A DNA stretch of 64,000 nt from Bacillota bacterium (GTDB lineage Bacteria; Bacillota; UBA4882; UBA8346), in assembly GCA_023400055.1 (NCBI GenBank), contig JAEXFN010000062.1:1-64000 (forward strand), written 5' to 3'. This document shows positions 25,144 through 33,108 of this stretch, piece by piece (position 1 is the stretch's first letter; every line of letters starts with the position of its first letter). Under the pieces are notes generated by a model. It searched no databases. It saw nothing but the letters and a program-made list of their open reading frames with translations, and was not told the origin of the DNA. The translations under genes were made by a program, and so were the position numbers.

Positions 25144-26616
25144 CTATCCCGGGGGCGCGACCGAAGAATGATTCCGGGTTTTGAAGGTCTTTTTCGTTTT
25201 GGTCGACTCCATGGCCTTCCGGAAACAAGGATGGATGCTGACGAAGTCGAATTGCGGATTGTGGTTTTTCGACGACTCGGAGATGGAATAGATGGTCTTA
25301 TGGCCGTTGACGCCGCATTTCTTGGGTTTGATGTAGTCGCCGACAAAACCGATCTCGTATAAGATTTCCATGAAACTCTGGGCATCGATGGAGTTTTGCA
25401 GGTCCTTGTACCACGGCTGTTCGATATGAAGATCCGCCAGAATGTTCATGAAGTTTTCCTCATATTCTTCCTTTTTCAAGATGTAACGCGAATAAGGACA
25501 ATAGACCTTCCAATAGTGAAACAGCTTCGACAGTTCCGGGTAGCGGTTGGAATACTCGGTGCAGAGATCGTCCAGCTTCCATTGGGAATATACCGCTTCG
25601 GCATTCTTCAGAACCTCGGCGTCCGGTTTGTTGGTGGTGACCAGCTCCGTATAACAGCGGCACAGTTGGATCAACTCCCGGGGCCGGCAAAGGGTCCGTT
25701 CGAACAGCCAGTTCATGGTGTTGGAGGTGCCGACCTTGGGCGGGAAAACCTCGCGGAAAGGATCGGCCAGATTGGCCCCGCCTTGTTTTTTATTATTGAA
25801 CTTAATCCGCTCGACCAGGATGGTTTTGAGCGTATTGATATTCCACTGAATGCGCATGATGTCCCGGAATTTGTCCGAATGCTGGGTCATGCTCATCATG
25901 GTATTGTAGATGTCTTCGCGCAGAAAGGCGAAAACATGGATATTGCCGCTGCTGATCGATTGGATGCGCTGGATGGCGTGGAGGAACCCCAAGAGCAAAT
26001 AATTGGACGAGGGGGTATTGTCCCAGATCAGGTCCAGGTCATCCACTGTAAAGATGATCTTGTACTCCTGGTTGCAGATGTTTTTTAAATGAAACTCATA
26101 TTCGTCGATGGTATTTTTGATCTCCCGCCCCGACAGGAAATTAAACTCCCAATTGTGCGACTTGATCCGGAATTTATACAGAAATTGCGCCAGTAGTTCG
26201 ACGAAGTCCAGATCACATTCGCCGGCCTGCTGCGCGTAATTGCGCGCGTATTCAAAGCTGCCCAGCGCCACCTTGCCTTTCCAGGACTTGGCGATTTCAA
26301 TCAGGGCCCTTTGGTACAAAAACAGGATCCACATGTACTTGAAAGTATCCTCTTGATAGGCGCGGGGATTGTTGATCATCTGCAGCTTGCGATCGATCTG
26401 GGAAGGCAAGGTTTCCACCAGGAAAACGCGGTCTTTGTTGAAGATTTTTTGAAGCTTGCGACGAATGGCGCTCTTCCCGGAGCCTTTCCGGCCGATGATG
26501 AAGGTCTTTTTCAAATTCTCCAGCCGGTAGAAATCGCTCGGTTCCACGAAGTATTCCAGCAAATCCTTGTCATGTTCCGCAGCGTCATTGCCCCAATCAA
26601 TCAATGAAATGTTCAT
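25144..26616 (-). CDS. Sll1717-family P-loop ATPase
   Basis: A 490-aa P-loop NTPase of the Sll1717-type family (KAP/STAND-like), with Walker A GRKGSGKS near residue 42 and Walker B IIFTVDDLDLIW near 195, followed by an arginine sensor region (FAFLREDIYN, near 240) and a helical C-terminal part. No membrane segment or effector domain is obvious. The ATG at 26616 has GGAGG 7 nt upstream. Codon and base use are clearly more AT-rich than the neighbours (many Lys, Asn, Ile, Tyr), suggesting horizontal transfer. Relatives occur in defence-rich islands, but this gene stands alone, and its role is unknown. Confidence 0.8.
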   Translation of the reverse strand: MNISLIDWGNDAAEHDKDLLEYFVEPSDFYRLENLKKTFIIGRKGSGKSAIRRKLQKIFNKDRVFLVETLPSQIDRKLQMINNPRAYQEDTFKYMWILFLYQRALIEIAKSWKGKVALGSFEYARNYAQQAGECDLDFVELLAQFLYKFRIKSHNWEFNFLSGREIKNTIDEYEFHLKNICNQEYKIIFTVDDLDLIWDNTPSSNYLLLGFLHAIQRIQSISSGNIHVFAFLREDIYNTMMSMTQHSDKFRDIMRIQWNINTLKTILVERIKFNNKKQGGANLADPFREVFPPKVGTSNTMNWLFERTLCRPRELIQLCRCYTELVTTNKPDAEVLKNAEAVYSQWKLDDLCTEYSNRYPELSKLFHYWKVYCPYSRYILKKEEYEENFMNILADLHIEQPWYKDLQNSIDAQSFMEILYEIGFVGDYIKPKKCGVNGHKTIYSISESSKNHNPQFDFVSIHPCFRKAMESTKTKKTFKTRNHSSVAPPG

Positions 26617-27285
26617 AATGCCGCCTCCAGAAATTGACATTGGCTATTTATAGATCTTCTTCAGCGAATGATTATTTCCTTTAACTGGGAAATAAAATTA
26701 TTGGAGCTTGAATGCGGATCCAGGGCGGTTTTTTCATGAGCTAAAAAATAGCAAATAATGAACGGACTCCGCTCGGCCGGCGGCTTTCCTGATGATGATT
26801 TGAGTTTCGGAACCGCCCGGGAAGAACGGAAAAACAATTTTTCCAGATTTTTCAACGCTACGCTTCTATCATAGAAGAAAATTGAGCAGCGCGCCATAGA
26901 CCGATCTGTTCATCTTTAAGAAGCATGGGGTGAGTCTTTCGGCCTAAAGTCCAGAGTGATCCCAAGCGTTTATGATGGCGTGGACGGATTCGTCGCGATG
27001 CCTGCGGGGCACGGCGGAAAGGGCTGATTCCATGTCGGGGTGGGGAGAATGAATCCGCTGACTGAGCCCCGTTTCTCGAAACTCCGCTGCGACGGGGGAA
27101 GACGGCCTGCCGGATGTCCCCAACCGTTGGTCATTATTATAGACCGGAGGCCGCCACCCGGCCGCGCCGTAAATGCCAAATAAAATTTATTGGGTCGGCA
27201 GGAATTTTGGCAGGGTCAGCGAAATAATAAATATAAAAGTAAGACCTCTTACTTCTTTAACACCACTGCAAGGGAGTCCTGTTTT
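26617..27285. other. Intergenic region between the ATPase and GntR genes
   Basis: About 670 bp without a supported gene. The left half is AT-rich and should hold the ATPase promoter; the right half holds the GntR promoter and its palindrome at 27237-27254. Short open frames here lack ribosome sites. Confidence 0.55.
27237..27254. promoter_or_regulatory. 18-bp perfect palindrome, candidate GntR operator
   Basis: AAGTAAGA-CC-TCTTACTT is a perfect palindrome ending 31 bp before the GntR start, in the likely promoter (TATAAA just upstream). FadR-type GntR proteins bind short dyads with GT..AC symmetry, which this has, so autoregulation and control of the downstream operon are likely. Confidence 0.65.
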
Positions 27286-27987
27286 TTGGCGATTAAAAAA
27301 TTGGAGCGCAAAAAGGCCTGGGAGGAAGTATTCGATCAGATCAAGGGCTCGATTATCAGCGGGGATTGGGAGCTCGGGCAGCGTTTGCCCGCCGAAACCG
27401 AACTGGCCGCGCAGTTAGGCGTCAGCCGCCCCACCTTGCGGGAGGCGCTCCGGCAATTGAATTTGCTGGGTCTGGTCGACATCCGTCATGGCGAGGGCAA
27501 TTTCGTTTCCCATCCGGAAGTGGAATCGTTCATGGTGCCGCTTTTGCCTTTGCTGATCAAAAATAAGGACAATATTCTGGCGATTATGGAAGCCCGGAAT
27601 ATGATCGAGGTCAAGACCGCCAGTCTGGCCGCCAGCCGGGCCAGCGCGGCGGAGCTGGAGGCATTGAACGATTATTTGCAGCACATGATAGCGTTCAATC
27701 ATGACAACGAACAGTTTGCCAAAACCGATCATCTGTTTCACCGTCAGATCGCCTTGGCGACCCGCAACCAGATCATCATCAAAATGTATCAGGCCATCGA
27801 AGAACTGCTGCTCGGCCAACAATTGCGGCTCATCGAGCTGCCCAACGCCGTCGAAAAGGGTATCGTGGAACATCAAAAAATCTTTCAAGCTATTAAAAAC
27901 CGGGATACGCACGCCGCCCGGGCGACCATGCAAGAACATATGGAAAACACGCTGGAGCGGATTCTGGCTAATTTTAAAGACATTTAG
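27286..27987 (+). CDS. GntR-family (FadR subfamily) transcriptional regulator
   Basis: A 233-aa regulator. The N-terminal winged helix runs over residues 10-75 (GQRLPAETELAAQLGVSRPT, LREALRQLNLLGLV) and the C-terminal FCD ligand-binding domain over about 90-225, with the metal-binding His residues in DHLFHRQIA and EHQKIFQAI. TTG 27286 has GGGAG 9 nt upstream and begins AIKKLERKKAW. It is first in a set with split transketolase and two dehydrogenases, so the ligand is probably a sugar acid or a related intermediate. Confidence 0.9.
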   Translation: MAIKKLERKKAWEEVFDQIKGSIISGDWELGQRLPAETELAAQLGVSRPTLREALRQLNLLGLVDIRHGEGNFVSHPEVESFMVPLLPLLIKNKDNILAIMEARNMIEVKTASLAASRASAAELEALNDYLQHMIAFNHDNEQFAKTDHLFHRQIALATRNQIIIKMYQAIEELLLGQQLRLIELPNAVEKGIVEHQKIFQAIKNRDTHAARATMQEHMENTLERILANFKDI

Positions 27988-28173
27988 CCTGTATCCGGCG
28001 GAGGGGACATTTTCAAGTGAAGAGGTAAGACGTATAACCTAATCACTGAGTCCGCCGCTTTACTGGAGATAATGCAATACTTAATAAGGTTTTTCACCGG
28101 GATCGGGTGAGCTTTTACGGCTTTGGTAAGCGACTTGCCCGATTCGGGTTTCAAAATGAAAGGGAGTGGTACA

Positions 28174-28986
28174 ATGCAAACTGAGATGGAGTTGAAAGAA
28201 AAGGCCAAGCAGTTGCGGAGAGAGATCATCAAGATGATCGGGCCGGGCAAGGTCGGTCATTTCGGAGGCTCGATGTCCCTGGCCGAGATCGTGACGGTCT
28301 TGTATTTTCAGAAGATGAAATACGACCCGCAAAATCCCAAGTTGGAAGGAAGGGACCGTTTGATCCTCAGCAAAGGCCATGCGGCGCCGGTGCAATATAC
28401 GGCGATGGCTCTGGCCGGCTTCTTCCCGCTAGAGGAGTTACAGACCCTGAAGAAACTGGGGAGCCGCTTGCAGGGCCATCCGAACCTCAAGCTATTGCCG
28501 GGAATCGAAGCCAATACCGGTTCCTTGGGCCAGGGTTTATCGATGGGCATCGGGATCGCCTTGGCGGAGCGGGCCAAAAACCAAACGGGCCGCGTTTATG
28601 TGATTCTGGGCGACGGCGAGTCCCAGGAAGGCCAGGTCTGGGAGGCGGTCATGGCCGCAGCCAACTTCGGCTTGAATCGGCTCACCGCGATCGTCGACCA
28701 CAACAAATTGCAGGCGACCGGAGCCATCGGCAGCCGGATGGAAGTGGGCAGCTTGCCGGAGAAATGGAAAGCTTTCGGCTGGAACGTCTGCGAGGTCGAC
28801 GGCCACGACATCGCCCAACTGAGCGCGGCCTTTGACCAGGCGGAACAGTACACCCAAGGCCCCACGGTCATTATCGCCCATACCATCAAGGGCAAAGGCG
28901 TCTCCTTCATGGAAAACGTGGCGAAGTATCACAACGGCGCGTTGACTGAAGCCGAATATCAACAGGTGCTGGCGGAATTGGCCTAG
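28174..28986 (+). CDS. Transketolase, N-terminal (TPP-binding) subunit
   Basis: A 270-aa half-transketolase carrying the thiamine diphosphate pyrophosphate-binding domain: GHFGGSMSLAEIVTVLYF near residue 28, SKGHAAPVQY near 68, the GDGESQEGQ-N motif near 148. It pairs with the next gene to form an active enzyme that moves two-carbon units between sugar phosphates (or unphosphorylated relatives in catabolic clusters). GGGAG lies 7 nt before ATG 28174. Part of the GntR-controlled operon. Confidence 0.93.
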   Translation: MQTEMELKEKAKQLRREIIKMIGPGKVGHFGGSMSLAEIVTVLYFQKMKYDPQNPKLEGRDRLILSKGHAAPVQYTAMALAGFFPLEELQTLKKLGSRLQGHPNLKLLPGIEANTGSLGQGLSMGIGIALAERAKNQTGRVYVILGDGESQEGQVWEAVMAAANFGLNRLTAIVDHNKLQATGAIGSRMEVGSLPEKWKAFGWNVCEVDGHDIAQLSAAFDQAEQYTQGPTVIIAHTIKGKGVSFMENVAKYHNGALTEAEYQQVLAELA

Positions 28987-29016
28987 TCCGGATAATCATA
29001 AACAGAGGTGATTTAG

Positions 29017-29943
29017 GTGGAATCTTGTCGTGCATGGTATGGAAAAGAACTGTTAAAGCAGGCGAAGCGCGATCAAAGTATCGTGGCGCTGGACGCCGAC
29101 CTTTCCCGTTCGACCATGAGTTGTTATATCGAAGAAGAATTGCCGCAACAATTCTATGAAATCGGCATCGCCGAACAGAATATGATCGGTATCGCCACGG
29201 GACTTTCCCTGAATGGCATGAAACCGTTCGTCAACACCTTCGCGGTGTTCCTGACCGGCCGGGCCTATGATCAGATCCGCCAGGTGGTCGCTTATCCGGC
29301 CAGCAATGTCAAGCTGGCGGGATCCAGCGCTGGTCTGTCCGATTTCGGCGATGGCGCCACTCATCAAACCATTGAGGATATCTCGCTGATGCGGACCCTG
29401 CCGAACATGGCGGTGCTGGTTCCGGCGGATCATATTCAAACCCGGGCCATGACCGCCTATTTGGCGGAGCACGTCGGTCCCGCTTACTTGCGGATTTCGC
29501 GCACCGATACCGAGCAGCTTTTTCCGGACGATTATCAATTCCGGCTCGGCAAGGTGGACCGTTTGGCCCAGGGCGACGATCTGGCCATCGTCAGCACCGG
29601 GACGCTCACCGCAACCGCTTTAAAAGCCGCTCAAGCATTAAATTCGCGGGGGATTGCCACAGCGGTGATCCACGTCGGTTCCATCAAGCCGCTGGACCGG
29701 GCCGATCTGCTGGACGCCCTGGGCGCGAATCGCCGGGTGATCACGCTGGAGGAACACAGTATCTACGGCGGCCTGGGCAGCACGGTGGCGGAAGTCCTGA
29801 TTCAAGAGGGCGGCTATCGCTTGCGCTTCATGGGCATTCAGGATCAGTTCGGCCAATCGGCTCAGGATCATCAGGAATTGTTGCAATACTATCATCTGAC
29901 CGTCGCTGACGTAATCGCGACGGCGCTGGAAATAACGGCTTAA
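29017..29943 (+). CDS. Transketolase, C-terminal subunit
   Basis: The 308-aa partner half with the pyrimidine-binding domain (catalytic Glu in EIGIAEQNMIGIATGLSL near residue 45) and the C-terminal transketolase domain (VIHVGSIKPLDRADLL near 210). The GTG at 29017 has GAGGTGA 5-6 nt upstream. It is 30 bp downstream of the first subunit. Split transketolases outside the pentose pathway are common in special sugar catabolism, and the adjoining dehydrogenases support that. Confidence 0.93.
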   Translation: MESCRAWYGKELLKQAKRDQSIVALDADLSRSTMSCYIEEELPQQFYEIGIAEQNMIGIATGLSLNGMKPFVNTFAVFLTGRAYDQIRQVVAYPASNVKLAGSSAGLSDFGDGATHQTIEDISLMRTLPNMAVLVPADHIQTRAMTAYLAEHVGPAYLRISRTDTEQLFPDDYQFRLGKVDRLAQGDDLAIVSTGTLTATALKAAQALNSRGIATAVIHVGSIKPLDRADLLDALGANRRVITLEEHSIYGGLGSTVAEVLIQEGGYRLRFMGIQDQFGQSAQDHQELLQYYHLTVADVIATALEITA

Positions 29944-30000
29944 TCTTCAAATAACGGATTTTTACATGGTAAGGTCAATAACAAAGGAGCTCGATGGAAG

Positions 30001-30753
30001 ATGAGATTCGCCAATAAAGTGGTCATGATAACTGGGGCTGCTCAAGGCATTGGCGCCGTGCTCGCCGAGCGGTTCTCGGCCGAAGGCGCCGTTGCTTGCA
30101 TCTGCGATTTGAAAGAAACCGAAGGAAAGCTGCTGGCCGAGAAGATCAACGCGGCCGGGGGCAAGGCTCATTTCATCCGGTTGGATGTGACGGATGAGCA
30201 GAGCTGGCAAGATGCAATCGGCTGGATCAAAGCAAAACACGGCTCGCTCGATGTCCTGGTAAACAACGCCGGCATCAGCATCCGGATACCGCTGGAAGAG
30301 TACCCGGTCGACGCCTTGGATAAGATGATCAACGTGAATATCAAAGGGGTATTTCTGGGAATGAAACAAGCGGTCATCGCCATGAAGGAACAGCATGGCG
30401 GCTGTATCCTGAATATGTCGTCGATCGCCGGAATCATCGGCCACAAGTTTTCCTCCATCGCCTATATCGCGACCAAAGGCGCGGTTACGATGATGACCAA
30501 GGGCGTGGCGGTCCAATACGCCAAGGACGGCATCCGCGTGAACTCGCTCCATCCCAGCACGGTCGAGACGCCGTTGGTCGCCGATTTATTCAAAGACCCG
30601 GAAAAGAAGCGGCAAAGACTGGAGGAAATTCCTCTGGGCCGGCTGGCTTCTTCCGACGATGTGGCCAATGTGGCGCTGTTTTTGGCGTCCGACGAGGCCG
30701 CGTTTATTACCGGCGTTTCGTTCCCGGTCGACGGCGGCCTGACGGCTTGCTAA
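30001..30753 (+). CDS. Short-chain dehydrogenase/reductase
   Basis: A 250-aa classical SDR. The Rossmann motif TGAAQGIG is at residues 11-18, an Asp after the second strand (CDLKE, near 36) predicts NAD(H), NNAG is near 86, and the catalytic Ser-Tyr-Lys are in NMSSIAG and YIATK (near 139-157). Probably oxidises or reduces a polyol or sugar-acid intermediate. AAGGAG lies 11 nt before the ATG; it is 57 bp after the transketolase. Confidence 0.92.
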   Translation: MRFANKVVMITGAAQGIGAVLAERFSAEGAVACICDLKETEGKLLAEKINAAGGKAHFIRLDVTDEQSWQDAIGWIKAKHGSLDVLVNNAGISIRIPLEEYPVDALDKMINVNIKGVFLGMKQAVIAMKEQHGGCILNMSSIAGIIGHKFSSIAYIATKGAVTMMTKGVAVQYAKDGIRVNSLHPSTVETPLVADLFKDPEKKRQRLEEIPLGRLASSDDVANVALFLASDEAAFITGVSFPVDGGLTAC

Positions 30754-30851
30754 TGTCTTGGTCCCGGCGCTGCTGACAGCCCAGCCGACCGGGATGGAAC
30801 AACGGATAGCACGTTAAATCATTCGGACTTGAAAAAAATGGAGGGATTCAA

Positions 30852-31739
30852 ATGCAACCGATCGGTTTTATCGGATTGGGAATTATGGGAAAACCGATGT
30901 CCAAAAATCTGCTCAAGGCCGGTTATGAATTGGTGGTTTACGATATTAACCAGACAGCGGTTCAAGAGCTGGTAGCCGCCGGGGCCAAGGCGGGCCAATC
31001 ACCGAAGGATGTGGCCGCCCGGACGGAGATCGTCATTACCATGCTGCCGAACTCGCCGCATGTCAAAACAGTGGTTTTGGGCGATAACGGGGTACTGCAA
31101 GGAGCCAAACCGGGCGCGATCCTGATCGATATGAGTTCGATTGCGCCGCTGGCGTCCCAGGAGATTGCGGCCAAGGCGGCGGAGAAACAGGTGGAGATGA
31201 TCGACGCCCCGGTCAGCGGCGGAGAACCCAAGGCCATTGACGGGTCGTTATCGATCATGGTCGGCGGCAAACAAGAGATTTTCGACCGTTGTTACTCCAT
31301 TTTGACCAAGATGGGCAAATCGGTCGTCTTGTGCGGCAGCATCGGAGCCGGCAACACCACCAAGCTGGCCAACCAGATCATCGTGGCCCTCAACATCGCC
31401 GCGCTCTCCGAGGCGCTGGTGCTGGGGACTAAGGCCGGGGTCGATCCCGAGCTGATCTATAACGCCATCCGGGGCGGTCTCGCCGGCAGTACGGTCATGG
31501 ATGCCAAGACCCCGATGATCATGGCCGGCAATTTTAAACCCGGCTTCAAAATCGACTTACACATCAAAGACCTGGCCAACGCGATCGAGACCGGCCATGA
31601 GGTCGGCGTTCCGCTGCCCTTGACCACCCAGGTCATGGAGATCCTCCAGGCCTTGAAGGTGGATGGCAAGGGTCAAAACGATCATAGCGGCATCGTGCAA
31701 TTCTACGAAAAGCTGGCCCAGATCGAAGTCAGGAAATGA
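30852..31739 (+). CDS. Beta-hydroxyacid dehydrogenase (GarR/3-hydroxyisobutyrate type)
   Basis: A 295-aa NAD(P)-dependent dehydrogenase of the 6-phosphogluconate/3-hydroxyisobutyrate family. The dinucleotide motif GFIGLGIMGKPMS is at the N-terminus, the substrate motif DAPVSGGEPKA near residue 119 and the catalytic Lys in TTKLANQ near 171. The SGG form of the substrate motif fits carboxylate substrates such as tartronate semialdehyde or 3-hydroxyisobutyrate. GGAGGGA lies 4-6 nt before the ATG. Last gene of the GntR operon, followed by a terminator at 31801. Confidence 0.92.
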   Translation: MQPIGFIGLGIMGKPMSKNLLKAGYELVVYDINQTAVQELVAAGAKAGQSPKDVAARTEIVITMLPNSPHVKTVVLGDNGVLQGAKPGAILIDMSSIAPLASQEIAAKAAEKQVEMIDAPVSGGEPKAIDGSLSIMVGGKQEIFDRCYSILTKMGKSVVLCGSIGAGNTTKLANQIIVALNIAALSEALVLGTKAGVDPELIYNAIRGGLAGSTVMDAKTPMIMAGNFKPGFKIDLHIKDLANAIETGHEVGVPLPLTTQVMEILQALKVDGKGQNDHSGIVQFYEKLAQIEVRK

Positions 31740-31800
31740 GCGTCCGTTAATTCAGGAAATTCAGCGTAGTTTCGCTAATGGAATCCGGTAAATTTTGATC

Positions 31801-31829
31801 ATGGTTGGCAAATTTGTCAACCATTTTTT
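31801..31829 (+). terminator. Rho-independent terminator after the dehydrogenase operon
   Basis: ATGGTTGGCAA/TTGTCAACCAT (one G-U pair) followed by six T residues. It separates the GntR-led operon from the TauE/SafE gene. Confidence 0.88.
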
Positions 31830-31978
31830 CTTTGCGATCCGGGACGTCCGCGGACTCTCGCAAGCATTCCGGTCGCTTAAAAAACTTTTCGCAACGCATC
31901 AGAAAAAGGGTTTTGCCGGTCCCATCCGAATATCTGTAAGAATTGCATTACTCACATCACGGAAAGGCGTCGATTCCA

Positions 31979-32737
31979 TTGATTCATTTGTTACAGTCCC
32001 TGCATTTGAGCCCGGCCCAATGGGGATGGGGCGTTTTGTGCGGTATCCTGTTCGGATTTTCCAAAACCGGCATCACCGGAGTCAGCACCCTGGCGATCCC
32101 GATTATGGCCGGGATCTTCGGCGGCAAGGTCTCGTCCGGCATTGTGTTGCCGCTGCTGATCGCCGGCGACACGGTGGCGGTGACCCATTACAGCAAGCAT
32201 TGCAACTGGTCCTATATCCGGCGGCTCATCCCGTGGACGCTGACCGGATTAATCATCGGGCTGCTGGTGGGGCGGGCCATCAATGATCAGCAGTTCAAAG
32301 CGGTCATTGCCGTCTCCGTCCTCATTTGTCTGGGGTTGATGGTCTGGCTCGAACGGAACCAGGCCAGCGCGCGCGTGCCGGACCAATGGTGGTTTGCGGC
32401 GCTGTTGGGCATGGCCGGCGGATTTACCACCATGATCGGCAATGCGGCCGGTCCGGTGATGACCGTCTATTTTTTGTCGATGCGTCTGGCGAAGTATGAC
32501 TTCATCGGGACCGGCGCCTGGTTCTTCGCGCTGGTCAATCTGACCAAACTGCCGCTGCAGATCTTTTTTTGGGGAGCCATCACCCCCACGACCTTGGCCT
32601 TTGATGCATTGATGCTGCCCGCGCTGGGGGCCGGCGCGCTGATCGGCATTTGGGCGGTCCGCCATATTCCCGAAAAGCCGTTCCGGATCGTCGTAATGGC
32701 GCTGACGGTGCTGGCGGCCGGGAAATTATTGCTTTAA
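31979..32737 (+). CDS. TauE/SafE-family anion exporter
   Basis: A 252-aa membrane protein with about eight segments in two repeats, family TauE/SafE (COG0730), whose members export sulfite, sulfonates or other organic anions. Hallmarks are GFSKTGITGVSTLAIPI near residue 22 and GMAGGFTTMIGNAAGPVM near 140. The TTG at 31979 is the better start (GGAAAGG about 10 nt upstream); an earlier in-frame TTG at 31943 lacks a site. It is separated from the dehydrogenase operon by a terminator, so a joint pathway is possible but not shown. Confidence 0.85.
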   Translation: MIHLLQSLHLSPAQWGWGVLCGILFGFSKTGITGVSTLAIPIMAGIFGGKVSSGIVLPLLIAGDTVAVTHYSKHCNWSYIRRLIPWTLTGLIIGLLVGRAINDQQFKAVIAVSVLICLGLMVWLERNQASARVPDQWWFAALLGMAGGFTTMIGNAAGPVMTVYFLSMRLAKYDFIGTGAWFFALVNLTKLPLQIFFWGAITPTTLAFDALMLPALGAGALIGIWAVRHIPEKPFRIVVMALTVLAAGKLLL

Positions 32738-33108
32738 AATTAAATCCCGGCGTGGGGAATCAGGCGGTGTCAAGGGAAATTCGTCAAACGGTTTTGGCTT
32801 TCCCAACCTTTAAGTTTCGTAGGAAGGGTTGCTAGAACCGTTTTTTTAAAAATATTATTGATTATGAACAACAAATGGGATATTCTATAGTAGAACAAAA
32901 GAGGCCTCTTAGACCATTATTCCCCCAGAATACTGAGCCGCCCTGGGAAATCAGACGGATTGGATCGTTGTTCTTAATAAATGACAGAGTTTTCCTTTTT
33001 ATCCCAGCGGTCGATCGGGGAATCATTTGCGGGGAACGAAGGAACTTTCCGAATTGCCGCGAAATCATTTATGCATAACTGGATTAACCTTCGCCGAGAG
33101 GTCTTTCG
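32738..33108. other. Intergenic region with terminator and AT-rich promoter stretch
   Basis: After the TauE terminator (32786-32847) an AT-rich stretch near 32850-32890 should hold the promoter of the primase-helicase gene. Short open frames on both strands here have no recognisable product or ribosome site. Confidence 0.5.
32786..32847 (+). terminator. Terminator after the TauE/SafE gene
   Basis: AACGGTT pairs with AACCGTT, with an inner stem CCAACCTT/AAGGGTTG, then seven T residues. Confidence 0.8.

Noticed and set aside
26661..26897. 78-codon minus-strand frame upstream of the Sll1717-type ATPase
   Set aside because: No ribosome site, no recognisable motif, and it covers the likely promoter.
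28174..32737. Sulfo-transketolase (sulfoquinovose) pathway
   Set aside because: A transketolase pair, a beta-hydroxyacid dehydrogenase and a TauE/SafE exporter recall it, but the required isomerases are missing, a terminator separates the exporter, and the SGG motif of the dehydrogenase fits carboxylates.
32875..33078. 67-codon frame before the primase-helicase gene, with a similar frame on the other strand
   Set aside because: No ribosome site or motif; both strands are open by chance in AT-rich DNA.
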